A stretch of DNA of 61,599 nucleotides from CAYRGG01 sp964423745. Its GTDB lineage: Bacteria > Pseudomonadota > Gammaproteobacteria > Competibacterales > Competibacteraceae. Under the pieces are notes generated by a model. That model saw only the letters and a program-made list of their open reading frames with translations. It searched no databases and was not told the origin of the DNA. The stretch covers positions 1 through 61,599 of the forward strand of contig CAYRGG010000023.1 in NCBI GenBank assembly GCA_964423745.1, given 5' to 3'. The translations under genes were made by a program, and so were the position numbers. Shown piece after piece: positions 52,291-59,931 of this stretch; position 1 is the stretch's first letter; each line of letters begins with the position of its first letter.

Positions 52291-52310
52291 TAATAAATCG
52301 CTATTTATTA
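52291..52310. promoter_or_regulatory. AT-rich 8-bp inverted repeat between NifA site and nifH promoter
   Basis: TAATAAAT, four bases, ATTTATTA: a perfect dyad in an AT-rich segment 26 bp upstream of the -24 box. It may be a DNA-bending (IHF-type) or regulator site for nifH, or part of the draT promoter; the protein is not identified. Confidence 0.45.
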
Positions 52311-52335
52311 ATAGCTTAAAACGTATTTTTCACCT

Positions 52336-52350
52336 TGGCACAGGGTTTGC
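52336..52350 (+). promoter_or_regulatory. Sigma-54 promoter of nifH
   Basis: TGGCAC, five bases, TTGC: full agreement with the -24/-12 consensus of RpoN promoters. It lies 56 bp upstream of the nifH start and should drive the whole nifHDK unit. Confidence 0.88.
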
Positions 52351-52405
52351 GAGCGAAGCGTAGTAACGATGCTAATCTGCGTCCGCTATGAGGAGACAAC
52401 TGAAG

Positions 52406-53296
52406 ATGACTATACGTCAATGTGCTATTTATGGGAAAGGTGGAATCGGTAAATCTACCACAACACAGAATTTAGTGGCAGGGCTCGCCGCGCTTGGTAA
52501 AAAAGTGATGATTGTCGGCTGTGATCCCAAGGCTGACTCCACCCGACTCATTCTGCACGCCAAAGCGCAAGCCACCATCATGCAAATGGCCGCAGACGCC
52601 GGTAGCGTTGAAGACCTGGAATTAGAAGATGTGCTCAAAGCCGGTTATGGCGATATTCGCTGTGTCGAATCCGGGGGTCCAGAGCCGGGTGTGGGATGCG
52701 CGGGCCGCGGCGTCATCACCGCCATCAACTTTTTAGAAGAAGAAGGCGCCTACGAAGAGGAACTGGACTTTGTCTTCTACGACGTGTTGGGTGATGTGGT
52801 GTGCGGTGGTTTTGCCATGCCCATCCGGGAAAATAAGGCCCAAGAAATTTACATCGTGGTGTCCGGCGAAGCCATGGCCATGTACGCCGCCAACAACATC
52901 GCTAAGGGCATTGTGAAATATGCCAACTCCGGCAGTGTGCGTTTGGCGGGACTGATCTGTAATTCTCGTAAAACTGACCGGGAAGACGAGTTGATCGAGG
53001 CTCTGGCGGCCAAGCTGGGTACCCAAATGATTCACTTTATGCCTCGCGACAACGTGGTGCAACGGGCGGAAATTCGCCGTATGACGGTTATCGAATATGA
53101 CCCCAAGAGCAATCAAGCCGAAGAGTATCGGACCTTAGCGCGAAAAATCGTCGATAACAAAAAGTTTGTCATTCCCACGCCAGTCACCATGGATGAATTG
53201 GAAGAGTTATTGATGGAGTTTGGCCTTATGGAAGATGACGATCCAGCCGTCGGCTTGACCGCAGAGCAAGAAGCAGCAGTAAGCGCTAACGCTTAA
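52406..53296 (+). CDS. nifH: Nitrogenase iron protein (dinitrogenase reductase)
   Basis: A 296-residue homodimeric Fe protein that passes electrons to NifDK with ATP hydrolysis. It has the Walker A motif GKGGIGKST (10-18), cluster ligands Cys98 and Cys133, and the ADP-ribosylation site Arg101 in GCAGRGV, so it is a proper DraT target. The start at 52406 is taken because AGGAG is 10 nt upstream; an ATG at 52388 is also in frame. It has a sigma-54 promoter and NifA site. It is 18 bp from nifD. Confidence 0.98.
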   Translation: MTIRQCAIYGKGGIGKSTTTQNLVAGLAALGKKVMIVGCDPKADSTRLILHAKAQATIMQMAADAGSVEDLELEDVLKAGYGDIRCVESGGPEPGVGCAGRGVITAINFLEEEGAYEEELDFVFYDVLGDVVCGGFAMPIRENKAQEIYIVVSGEAMAMYAANNIAKGIVKYANSGSVRLAGLICNSRKTDREDELIEALAAKLGTQMIHFMPRDNVVQRAEIRRMTVIEYDPKSNQAEEYRTLARKIVDNKKFVIPTPVTMDELEELLMEFGLMEDDDPAVGLTAEQEAAVSANA

Positions 53297-53314
53297 ATCA
53301 AGGGGAATTGCACC

Positions 53315-54793
53315 ATGGCTATGAATCGTGAAGAGTCGGAAAAACTTATTCAAGAAGTGTTGGAAGTTTATCCAGAAGAAACCGGTAAACAACGTGCCCA
53401 GCACTTGATCGCAAATGATCCCACCGTCGAAAAATCCAATAAATGTATCGTTGCCAACAAAAAGGCCCTGCCGGGGGTTATGACCGCACGGGGTTGTGCC
53501 TATGCAGGTTCCAAGGGCGTGGTCTGGGGACCGGTCAAAGACGTGGTGAATATCTCCCACGGCCCCATCGGTTGCGGACAGTTTTCCCGGGCCGGACGGC
53601 GTAACTACACCACCGGTTACAGTGGCGTCAACACCTTTGTTGATATGAACTTTACTTCCGATTTCCAAGAAAAGGACATCGTATTCGGTGGCGATAAAAA
53701 GCTGGATAAGTTGATCAGTGAGATCGATATGCTTTTCCCGTTAGCTAAGGCTGTTTCCATTCAATCGGAATGCCCAGTAGGCCTGATCGGCGACGATATC
53801 GAAGCGGTCGCCAAGAAAAATGCGAAGGAAATGAAAAAGCCCGTCGTGCCGGTACGTTGCGAAGGCTTCCGAGGTGTTTCCCAGTCCTTAGGTCACCACG
53901 TAGCCAATGACTCGTTACGGGACTGGGTGCTGTCTAATCGGGATGGTGACGATAGTTTTCAAGGTACGCCCTATGATGTAGCCATCACCGGTGACTATAA
54001 CATTGGTGGTGATGCTTGGTCATCACGGGTATTGTTAGAAGAATTAGGACTGCGGGTGGTGGCTCAGTGGTCCGGTGACGGTAGTATCCCCGAGTTTGAA
54101 ATGACCCCTAAAGTCAAACTCAATCTGCTCCACTGCTATCGCTCCATGAACTACATTAGTCGGCATTTGGAGGAGAAGTACGGTATTCCTTGGATGGAAT
54201 ATAACTTCTTCGGTCCCACCAAGATCGCCGAGAGCTTGCGCAAGATCGCTTCCCGTTTTGATGAAAGCATTCAGGAAAATGCGGAAAAAGTCATCGCCGC
54301 CCATCAGGCAGAGATGGATGCCATCATCGCTAAATACCGTCCCCGCCTGGAAGGCAAGCGCATCATGTTGTTCGTGGGTGGATTACGGCCTCGCCATGCC
54401 ATTGGTGCCTATGAAGATTTAGGTATGGAAGTAATCGGCGCTGGTTATGAGTTTGCCCATAACGATGACTATGATCGTACCTTTAAGCAGGTTCAAGATG
54501 GTGCCTTGATTTTCGACGACGCCACCAGCTTTGAGCTAGAAGCCTTTGCGGAAAAGTTAAAACCGGATTTGATCGGTTCTGGTATTAAAGAAAAGTACGT
54601 CTTCCACAAAATGGGTCTACCTTTCCGGCAGATGCACTCCTGGGATTATTCCGGTCCTTATCATGGCTATGATGGTTTTGCCATATTCGCCCGGGATATG
54701 GACATGACCATCAATAATCCCTGCTGGCAAAATATAAAAGCACCTTGGAAGCAGCAGTCGGCTGTGCAAGATGCCGGTGAGAAGGTCGCGTAA
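53315..54793 (+). CDS. nifD: Nitrogenase MoFe protein alpha chain
   Basis: A 492-residue subunit of the alpha2-beta2 MoFe protein. P-cluster ligands Cys61, Cys87 and Cys153 are present. FeMo-cofactor ligands are Cys274 (HCYRSMNY) and His441 (HSWDYSGPYHGYDGF). This is the molybdenum type, since no VnfD/AnfD-specific features or vnfG/anfG gene is seen. AAGGGG lies 9 nt before the ATG. Confidence 0.98.
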   Translation: MAMNREESEKLIQEVLEVYPEETGKQRAQHLIANDPTVEKSNKCIVANKKALPGVMTARGCAYAGSKGVVWGPVKDVVNISHGPIGCGQFSRAGRRNYTTGYSGVNTFVDMNFTSDFQEKDIVFGGDKKLDKLISEIDMLFPLAKAVSIQSECPVGLIGDDIEAVAKKNAKEMKKPVVPVRCEGFRGVSQSLGHHVANDSLRDWVLSNRDGDDSFQGTPYDVAITGDYNIGGDAWSSRVLLEELGLRVVAQWSGDGSIPEFEMTPKVKLNLLHCYRSMNYISRHLEEKYGIPWMEYNFFGPTKIAESLRKIASRFDESIQENAEKVIAAHQAEMDAIIAKYRPRLEGKRIMLFVGGLRPRHAIGAYEDLGMEVIGAGYEFAHNDDYDRTFKQVQDGALIFDDATSFELEAFAEKLKPDLIGSGIKEKYVFHKMGLPFRQMHSWDYSGPYHGYDGFAIFARDMDMTINNPCWQNIKAPWKQQSAVQDAGEKVA

Positions 54794-54815
54794 CGATAGT
54801 TTTCTTAACTTCATT

Positions 54816-54840
54816 GGGTTCTCCTGGTCAAGGAGAACCC
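54816..54840 (+). other. Strong intercistronic hairpin between nifD and nifK
   Basis: A perfect 10-bp stem (54816-54825 with 54831-54840) and 5-nt loop, without a T-run after it, so not a classical terminator. It probably stabilises or processes the nifHD part of the mRNA. A weaker 6-bp hairpin (56502-56507/56521-56526) lies after nifK. Confidence 0.6.
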
Positions 54841-54915
54841 TAAAAGAATGATCAGTAAATTATTTATTACCTGTTTCGTTGTTCACGGATTAGTGACGCG
54901 GATGAGGATTTTGTG

Positions 54916-56484
54916 ATGACCCAAGACGTCGAAAATATTAAACAAGGCTATCCTCTTTTTGAGGATCAGAATTATCAAGATACGTTTGCTCGCAAACATG
55001 AGTTTGAAGAAGCGGATACCCCTGAGAAGATTGAGGAAGTTTTCCAGTGGACCACCACAGAAGAGTATAAAGAGCTCAATTTTCAGCGTCAGGCGTTAAC
55101 TGTTAATCCTGCTAAAACCTGTCAGCCTTTGGGCGCTGTGTTGTGCGCTTTGGGATTTCATAAAACTTTGCCCTATGTGCATGGCTCTCAGGGTTGCGTG
55201 GCTTATTTTCGCACCTATTTTAATCGTCATTTTCGGGAACCCATTGCCGCTGTATCCGATTCCATGACCGAAGATGCGGCAGTGTTTGGTGGTCAGAAAA
55301 ACATGTTCGAAGGGTTGGAAAACGCCAAGGCTATGTACAAGCCCGAAATGATGGCGGTTTCCACCACCTGTATGGCGGAAGTCATCGGTGATGACTTAAA
55401 TGCTTTTATCGGTAACGCTAAGAAAGACGGTCGCGTACCCGACGATTATCCCACGCCATTTGCCCATACACCTAGTTTTGTGGGCAGTCACACCACCGGG
55501 TGGGATAACATGATGGAGGGGATTCTGCGGTATTTCACCCTCAAACATATGGATGATAAAGAGATCGGTAAAAACGGCAAGATTAATATCATTCCCGGTT
55601 TTGAAACCTATCTCGGTAATTATCGCGTTATTAAGCGCATGCTATCGGAAATGGGTGTTAACTACAGTTTCCTAAGCGATCCTGAAGAAATTTTGGATAC
55701 CCCCACCGATGGTGAGTTTCGTATGTATGCCGGGGGTACCACCCAAGATGAAATCAAAGATGCGCCCAATGCGATCACCACGCTGCTGCTGCAACCACAG
55801 CAGTTGAACAAGACCAAGAAATACGTCAAAGAGACCTGGAGTCATGAGATTCCAGCCTTAAACGTTCCTATGGGTCTTGCCGCCACCGATGCTTTCTTAA
55901 TGAAGGTCTCTGAGTTAACTGGCAAGCCTATTCCTGAGTCTTTAGAAAAAGAGCGCGGTCGGCTCGTGGATATGATGACCGACTCCCATTCCTGGTTGCA
56001 TGGCAAACGCTATTCCCTGTGGGGCGACCCTGATTTTGTTTATGGTATGTCTCTATTTTTGATGGAATTGGGTGCTGAACCCCTGCATGTGCTTTGCCAC
56101 AATGCCAATAAGCGTTGGGGCAAAATGATGACCAAAACCCTGAAAGACTCCCCTTACGGTCAGCAAGCTGAAGTCCATGTGGGTAAAGACCTCTGGCACA
56201 TGCGGTCGTTGGTGTTTAGCGATAAACCCGATTTTATGATCGGTAATTCCTATGGCAAATTCATCCAGCGGGATACCTTGCATAAGGGTAAAGAATTTGA
56301 GGTTCCATTGATCAGAATCGGCTTCCCCATCTTGGACCGCCATCATATGCATCGTGATACGACGCTGGGTTATGAAGGTGCCATGTATATCCTGAAGATG
56401 TTGGTCAACGGCGTGATGGAACGGCTTGATGAAGACACCATGGAATTGGGCGAGACCGACTATGCGTTTGACCTAGTTCGTTGA
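54916..56484 (+). CDS. nifK: Nitrogenase MoFe protein beta chain
   Basis: A 522-residue beta subunit. P-cluster ligands Cys69 (KTCQPLG), Cys94 (HGSQGCVAYFR) and Cys152 (STTCMAEVIGDD) match the family. The start is the ATG at 54916 with GAGGA 7 nt upstream; a GTG 3 nt earlier would add one residue. The 122-bp gap from nifD carries a strong hairpin. Confidence 0.98.
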   Translation: MTQDVENIKQGYPLFEDQNYQDTFARKHEFEEADTPEKIEEVFQWTTTEEYKELNFQRQALTVNPAKTCQPLGAVLCALGFHKTLPYVHGSQGCVAYFRTYFNRHFREPIAAVSDSMTEDAAVFGGQKNMFEGLENAKAMYKPEMMAVSTTCMAEVIGDDLNAFIGNAKKDGRVPDDYPTPFAHTPSFVGSHTTGWDNMMEGILRYFTLKHMDDKEIGKNGKINIIPGFETYLGNYRVIKRMLSEMGVNYSFLSDPEEILDTPTDGEFRMYAGGTTQDEIKDAPNAITTLLLQPQQLNKTKKYVKETWSHEIPALNVPMGLAATDAFLMKVSELTGKPIPESLEKERGRLVDMMTDSHSWLHGKRYSLWGDPDFVYGMSLFLMELGAEPLHVLCHNANKRWGKMMTKTLKDSPYGQQAEVHVGKDLWHMRSLVFSDKPDFMIGNSYGKFIQRDTLHKGKEFEVPLIRIGFPILDRHHMHRDTTLGYEGAMYILKMLVNGVMERLDEDTMELGETDYAFDLVR

Positions 56485-56630
56485 TCGTTTACTCACTATT
56501 TCCCCTTTGATATGCCTGGGAAGGGGGTTAATTCTCCCTCCTAGGAACTGCTGTTTATTTATTAAGACAGACAATAGGAAAAGCTTTTGGACAACAGCAC
56601 AAAGAAAGGGGAATCAATAGGATAGTCACT

Positions 56631-56843
56631 ATGCCAAACGTAATGCTGCGCCATAACGACGCCGGTGAACTGGTGTTCTATGTGGCCAAAAAAGATTTGG
56701 AAGAGACGGTGGTGTCTCTGGAGCATGAGGGGCCAGATAGTTGGGGTGGTGAGTTGCAGTTGTCCGATGGCTCGCGTTTTTATTTGGAACCGTTCAAGGA
56801 GCCACCGAAATTACCTATTACCGTGCGAGCTAAACGGTTATGA
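56631..56843 (+). CDS. nifT: NifT/FixU protein
   Basis: A 70-residue protein of the NifT/FixU family (FYVAKKDLEE, WGGELQLSDGSRFYLEPF). The role is unclear; mutants in other species show little effect. It overlaps the start of the next gene by 4 bp (ATGA), confirming co-translation. Confidence 0.92.
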   Translation: MPNVMLRHNDAGELVFYVAKKDLEETVVSLEHEGPDSWGGELQLSDGSRFYLEPFKEPPKLPITVRAKRL

Positions 56844-57556
56844 ATAGAGATCCGGCACTTTCCGACGCATTGGCTTTGCGCATTGGGCTTGCAGCTCGGG
56901 CGTTACCTGAAACCACACCTGCGCGTTTAATGGCGGTGTTGGTGGATCTGTTAGGGGTGCCTATTCATGAGCTAAAACTGGAAACGGTTACGGTAAAGTC
57001 GTTGAAAAACGCTAAGGAAGGAGAATTCTCCGACATTGACATGGTTTACCTTAAGCAGGCTGTGCGCTATCTCAAAGGTGAGCAGGGGGCAGAGCTGGAT
57101 GCCCATGTGCCGCAACCTCAGCCTTATCAAGCCGGTGATATACCAGGGTCGATCCGTGTGGCCTTTGCTTCCAACAGTGGCGAACGCCTAAACGGTCATT
57201 TTGGTTCCTGTAAGCAGTTTTTGATCTATCAGGTATCCAAAGATCAGGCCCGGATGATCGATTTGCGCCCTGTGCAAGAGCCCGAAACGGCCATTAAAGA
57301 CGAAAAAAATGCCTATCGAGTAAGCCTCATCGATGATTGCCATATCCTTTATGTGGTATCCATCGGTGGTCCACCAGCCGCCAAAGTGATCAATGCCGGG
57401 GTGTATCCTCTCAAGCACCCCCAGGAAATCGAGATTCCAGAATTTTTGCCTGAGCTGCAGCACGCCTTAGGGGATCGACCGGCCCCTTGGCTTGCTAAGC
57501 TTCTGCAAGCCAATGAGAATAAAAGTGCTGTTCCCAACACTGGAGTAGGACTGTGA
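56840..57556 (+). CDS. nifY: NifY/NafY FeMo-cofactor-binding protein
   Basis: A 238-residue protein of the NifX/NifY/NafY family. An N-terminal helical domain (about 1-85), as in NafY/NifY, binds apo-dinitrogenase. A C-terminal NifX-like domain (about 103-210) has His120 in RLNGHFGSC, the position of the cofactor-binding His in NafY. It would hold FeMo-cofactor and help its insertion into NifDK. It starts in the nifT stop and ends in the start of the next gene. Confidence 0.88.
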   Translation: MNRDPALSDALALRIGLAARALPETTPARLMAVLVDLLGVPIHELKLETVTVKSLKNAKEGEFSDIDMVYLKQAVRYLKGEQGAELDAHVPQPQPYQAGDIPGSIRVAFASNSGERLNGHFGSCKQFLIYQVSKDQARMIDLRPVQEPETAIKDEKNAYRVSLIDDCHILYVVSIGGPPAAKVINAGVYPLKHPQEIEIPEFLPELQHALGDRPAPWLAKLLQANENKSAVPNTGVGL

Positions 57557-57816
57557 TTTCTCAAGAACAACTGACCGAAATTAGTCGTTTTGTCGAATCC
57601 CAGGGTATCAGTGAAGACACAGTCTCCGGGTTGCGTGCAAATTATCCAGGTATGCACTTTACATACTGTATGGATGATGATGTCACCGCAGTCGATCCGA
57701 TTCAAGAACGAGAAAACTTTAATATTTATTTAGTGGATGCCCGTCAACATTGTTTGCGACTGACTAACGATCCTGGCGTGGCCACAGGTTTAGTGTTGGC
57801 GGAAATCGTCGAGTGA
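57553..57816 (+). CDS. DUF6129 family nif-cluster protein
   Basis: An 87-residue acidic protein with GTG start overlapping the nifY stop by four bases. It matches, by recall, the DUF6129 proteins regularly found after nifY in gammaproteobacterial nif clusters (NYPGMHFTYCMDDDV, FNIYLVDARQHC, ATGLVLAEIVE). The function is unknown; the position implies a part in MoFe maturation or electron supply. Confidence 0.75.
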   Translation: MISQEQLTEISRFVESQGISEDTVSGLRANYPGMHFTYCMDDDVTAVDPIQERENFNIYLVDARQHCLRLTNDPGVATGLVLAEIVE

Positions 57817-57854
57817 AAAAATTATTTATTTAGAGAGTAAGAGGAAACACAACC

Positions 57855-58385
57855 ATGGCGAAAATTGGTCTTTTTTACGCTACCGATACGGGCAACACCC
57901 GCAAAGTATCCAAAATGATCAAAAAGCAGTTTGCCGAAGAGGCTGAAATCACTTTGTATAATGTGAAAAAGGCCACTGCGGAAGATGTGCAGGGCTATGA
58001 TGCACTGATTATTGGTACGCCCACTTTAGGTGATGGTGAACTACCCGAGACCTTGGAAGCCTTTTTGTCACAACTGGAATCGGTTGATTTTTCCTCTAAA
58101 GTGGTTGCTCTGTTCGGTTTAGGCGATCAAGCGGGCTATCCAGACGAATTTGTCGATGCATTAGGCATGGTGTACAAGCGGTTGAAAAAACTCGGTGCCA
58201 ATCCAATTGGTGCCTGGCCCACCGATGATTACGAGTATGAAAAATCCAAAGCCGTGGTCAATGACGAATTTGTCGGTTTGGTCATCGATCAGGATAACCA
58301 AGCTGATATGACGGAAGAGCGTGTTGAAGAGTGGGTGGACCAGATTAAATCTGAATTGTTGGAAGCCGCGGCAGTAGCAAATTAG
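57855..58385 (+). CDS. nifF: Flavodoxin, probable electron donor to NifH
   Basis: A 176-residue long-chain flavodoxin with the FMN phosphate loop ATDTGNTRK (9-17), the isoalloxazine-flanking GTPTLGDGELPET loop and the FGLGDQAGYPDEFVDAL segment. Its place inside the nif run, 38 bp after the DUF6129 gene, points to a NifF-type role in giving electrons to dinitrogenase reductase. General flavodoxin FldA is the alternative name. Confidence 0.88.
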   Translation: MAKIGLFYATDTGNTRKVSKMIKKQFAEEAEITLYNVKKATAEDVQGYDALIIGTPTLGDGELPETLEAFLSQLESVDFSSKVVALFGLGDQAGYPDEFVDALGMVYKRLKKLGANPIGAWPTDDYEYEKSKAVVNDEFVGLVIDQDNQADMTEERVEEWVDQIKSELLEAAAVAN

Positions 58386-58418
58386 AGCCTTTTTGGTGTT
58401 TTCAAGTCAACTTCCCGC

Positions 58419-58438
58419 GTGGGCAATAAATTGCCCAC
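58419..58438. repeat. REP-like hairpin between flavodoxin and nifE
   Basis: GTGGGCAA, four bases, TTGCCCAC, followed by CCTACGC. This resembles a second type of dispersed palindromic repeat. Without a T-run it is probably not a strong terminator. No sigma-54 box was found between it and nifE. Confidence 0.5.
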
Positions 58439-58536
58439 CCTACGCAGGTTGCTTAGCGTATTGGCCATTTAGCCGTACACCTTGTCAACCTCCAGTGCGG
58501 TAGCGGTGTGCCCATGTACTTCTTGATGAGGTTTTT

Positions 58537-59931
58537 ATGAAAGCCAGCGATATTGCTGCGTTACTCAATGAGCCGGCCTGTGCCCACAACGACAAATCAA
58601 AGTCGGGTTGTGGCAAGCTAAAACCTGGGGCTACCGCAGGTGGTTGTGCCTTTGATGGTGCGCAAATCGGTTTGCTTCCTATTGCCGATGTAGCCCATGT
58701 TGTGCATGGTCCCATCGCCTGCGCAGGTAACTCTTGGGATAATCGAGGCACTCGTTCTACAGGTTCGACCCTGTTCCGCATCGGTATGACTACCGATCTG
58801 AATGAACAGGACATTATCATGGGGCGCGGTGAGAAACGTTTGTTTCACGCCATCAAACAAGCTATCGATGGATACTCGCCTGCCGCTGTGTTTGTTTACA
58901 ACACCTGCGTACCGGCTCTTACTGGCGATGATATCGCTGCTGTCTGCAAAGCGGCGGAAACCCGCTGGGGCGTACCGGTGGTGCCGGTGGACGCAGCAGG
59001 TTTTTACGGTACAAAAAATCTTGGTAATCGGATCGCCGGGGAAACCATGCTAAAACATGTGGTAGGCACTCGGGAGCCGGAAGCGCCGCCCGTTGACCCC
59101 TCCCGACCCGGTATTCAAGTTCACGATATTAATCTCATTGGTGAATACAATATCGCCGGTGAGATGTGGCATGTCATGCCCCTGTTCGATAAACTGGGAT
59201 TGCGTCTATTGTGTGCCTTGTCCGGTGACACCCGCTATCGGGAAGTGCAGACCATGCATCGGGCGGAAGTGAGTATGGTGGTGTGCTCCAAAGCGACCAT
59301 CAATGTGGCCCGCAAACTCCAAGAGCAGTACGGTATTCCTTGGTTTGAAGGCAGTTTTTACGGGATTACCGATACTTCAAATGCGTTGCGCAGTTTCGCG
59401 GATTGTATTGGTGATCCTACCCTCAGCGACCGTACCGAAGACCTCATCGCTCGGGAAGAGGCTGAGATAAAAACGGCTTTAGAGCCCTGGCGTCAGCGGT
59501 TGCTGGGCAAACGGGTGTTGCTATATACGGGGGGTGTTAAATCCTGGTCAGTGGTGTCGGCGCTACAAGATTTAGGCTTAGAGGTAGTAGCCACGGGCAC
59601 TAAGAAATCCACGGAAGAGGATAAAGCCCGCATCCGGGAGTTGATGGGTGAAGACGCCAAGATGATTGAGGAAGGCAGTCCTCGAGTGCTATTGGATACC
59701 GCCCGTGAGTACCATGCTGATCTGCTGGTTGCCGGGGGCCGTAATATGTATACCGCTCTCAAGGCTCGGTTACCGTTTCTCGATATCAACCAGGAACGTG
59801 AATTTGGCTACGCCGGTTACCAGGGCATGTTAGAACTGGCTCGCCAAATAGCACTGACCTTGGAAAGTCCCATTTGGGATGCTGTGCGCAAACCGGCACC
59901 CTGGGCGGCGGTCGAGGCTAACCATGGCTGA
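58537..59931 (+). CDS. nifE: FeMo-cofactor scaffold subunit NifE
   Basis: A 464-residue alpha part of the NifEN scaffold on which the FeMo-cofactor precursor matures. Cysteines 37, 62 and 124 (GGCAFDG, IACAGNSWD, YNTCVPAL) match cluster-ligand positions known in NifE. GAGG lies 5 nt before the ATG. It is paralogous to NifD. It overlaps nifN by 8 bp. Confidence 0.96.
   Translation: MKASDIAALLNEPACAHNDKSKSGCGKLKPGATAGGCAFDGAQIGLLPIADVAHVVHGPIACAGNSWDNRGTRSTGSTLFRIGMTTDLNEQDIIMGRGEKRLFHAIKQAIDGYSPAAVFVYNTCVPALTGDDIAAVCKAAETRWGVPVVPVDAAGFYGTKNLGNRIAGETMLKHVVGTREPEAPPVDPSRPGIQVHDINLIGEYNIAGEMWHVMPLFDKLGLRLLCALSGDTRYREVQTMHRAEVSMVVCSKATINVARKLQEQYGIPWFEGSFYGITDTSNALRSFADCIGDPTLSDRTEDLIAREEAEIKTALEPWRQRLLGKRVLLYTGGVKSWSVVSALQDLGLEVVATGTKKSTEEDKARIRELMGEDAKMIEEGSPRVLLDTAREYHADLLVAGGRNMYTALKARLPFLDINQEREFGYAGYQGMLELARQIALTLESPIWDAVRKPAPWAAVEANHG

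Noticed and set aside
52733..53116. 127-codon antisense frame in nifH
   Set aside because: A shadow of the strongly biased nifH sequence; His/Gly-rich product with no family likeness.
58386..58536. Separate sigma-54 promoter for nifEN
   Set aside because: The best candidate (TTGGCC around 58462) lacks the GC at the right distance, so nifEN probably relies on upstream transcription or an unseen promoter.
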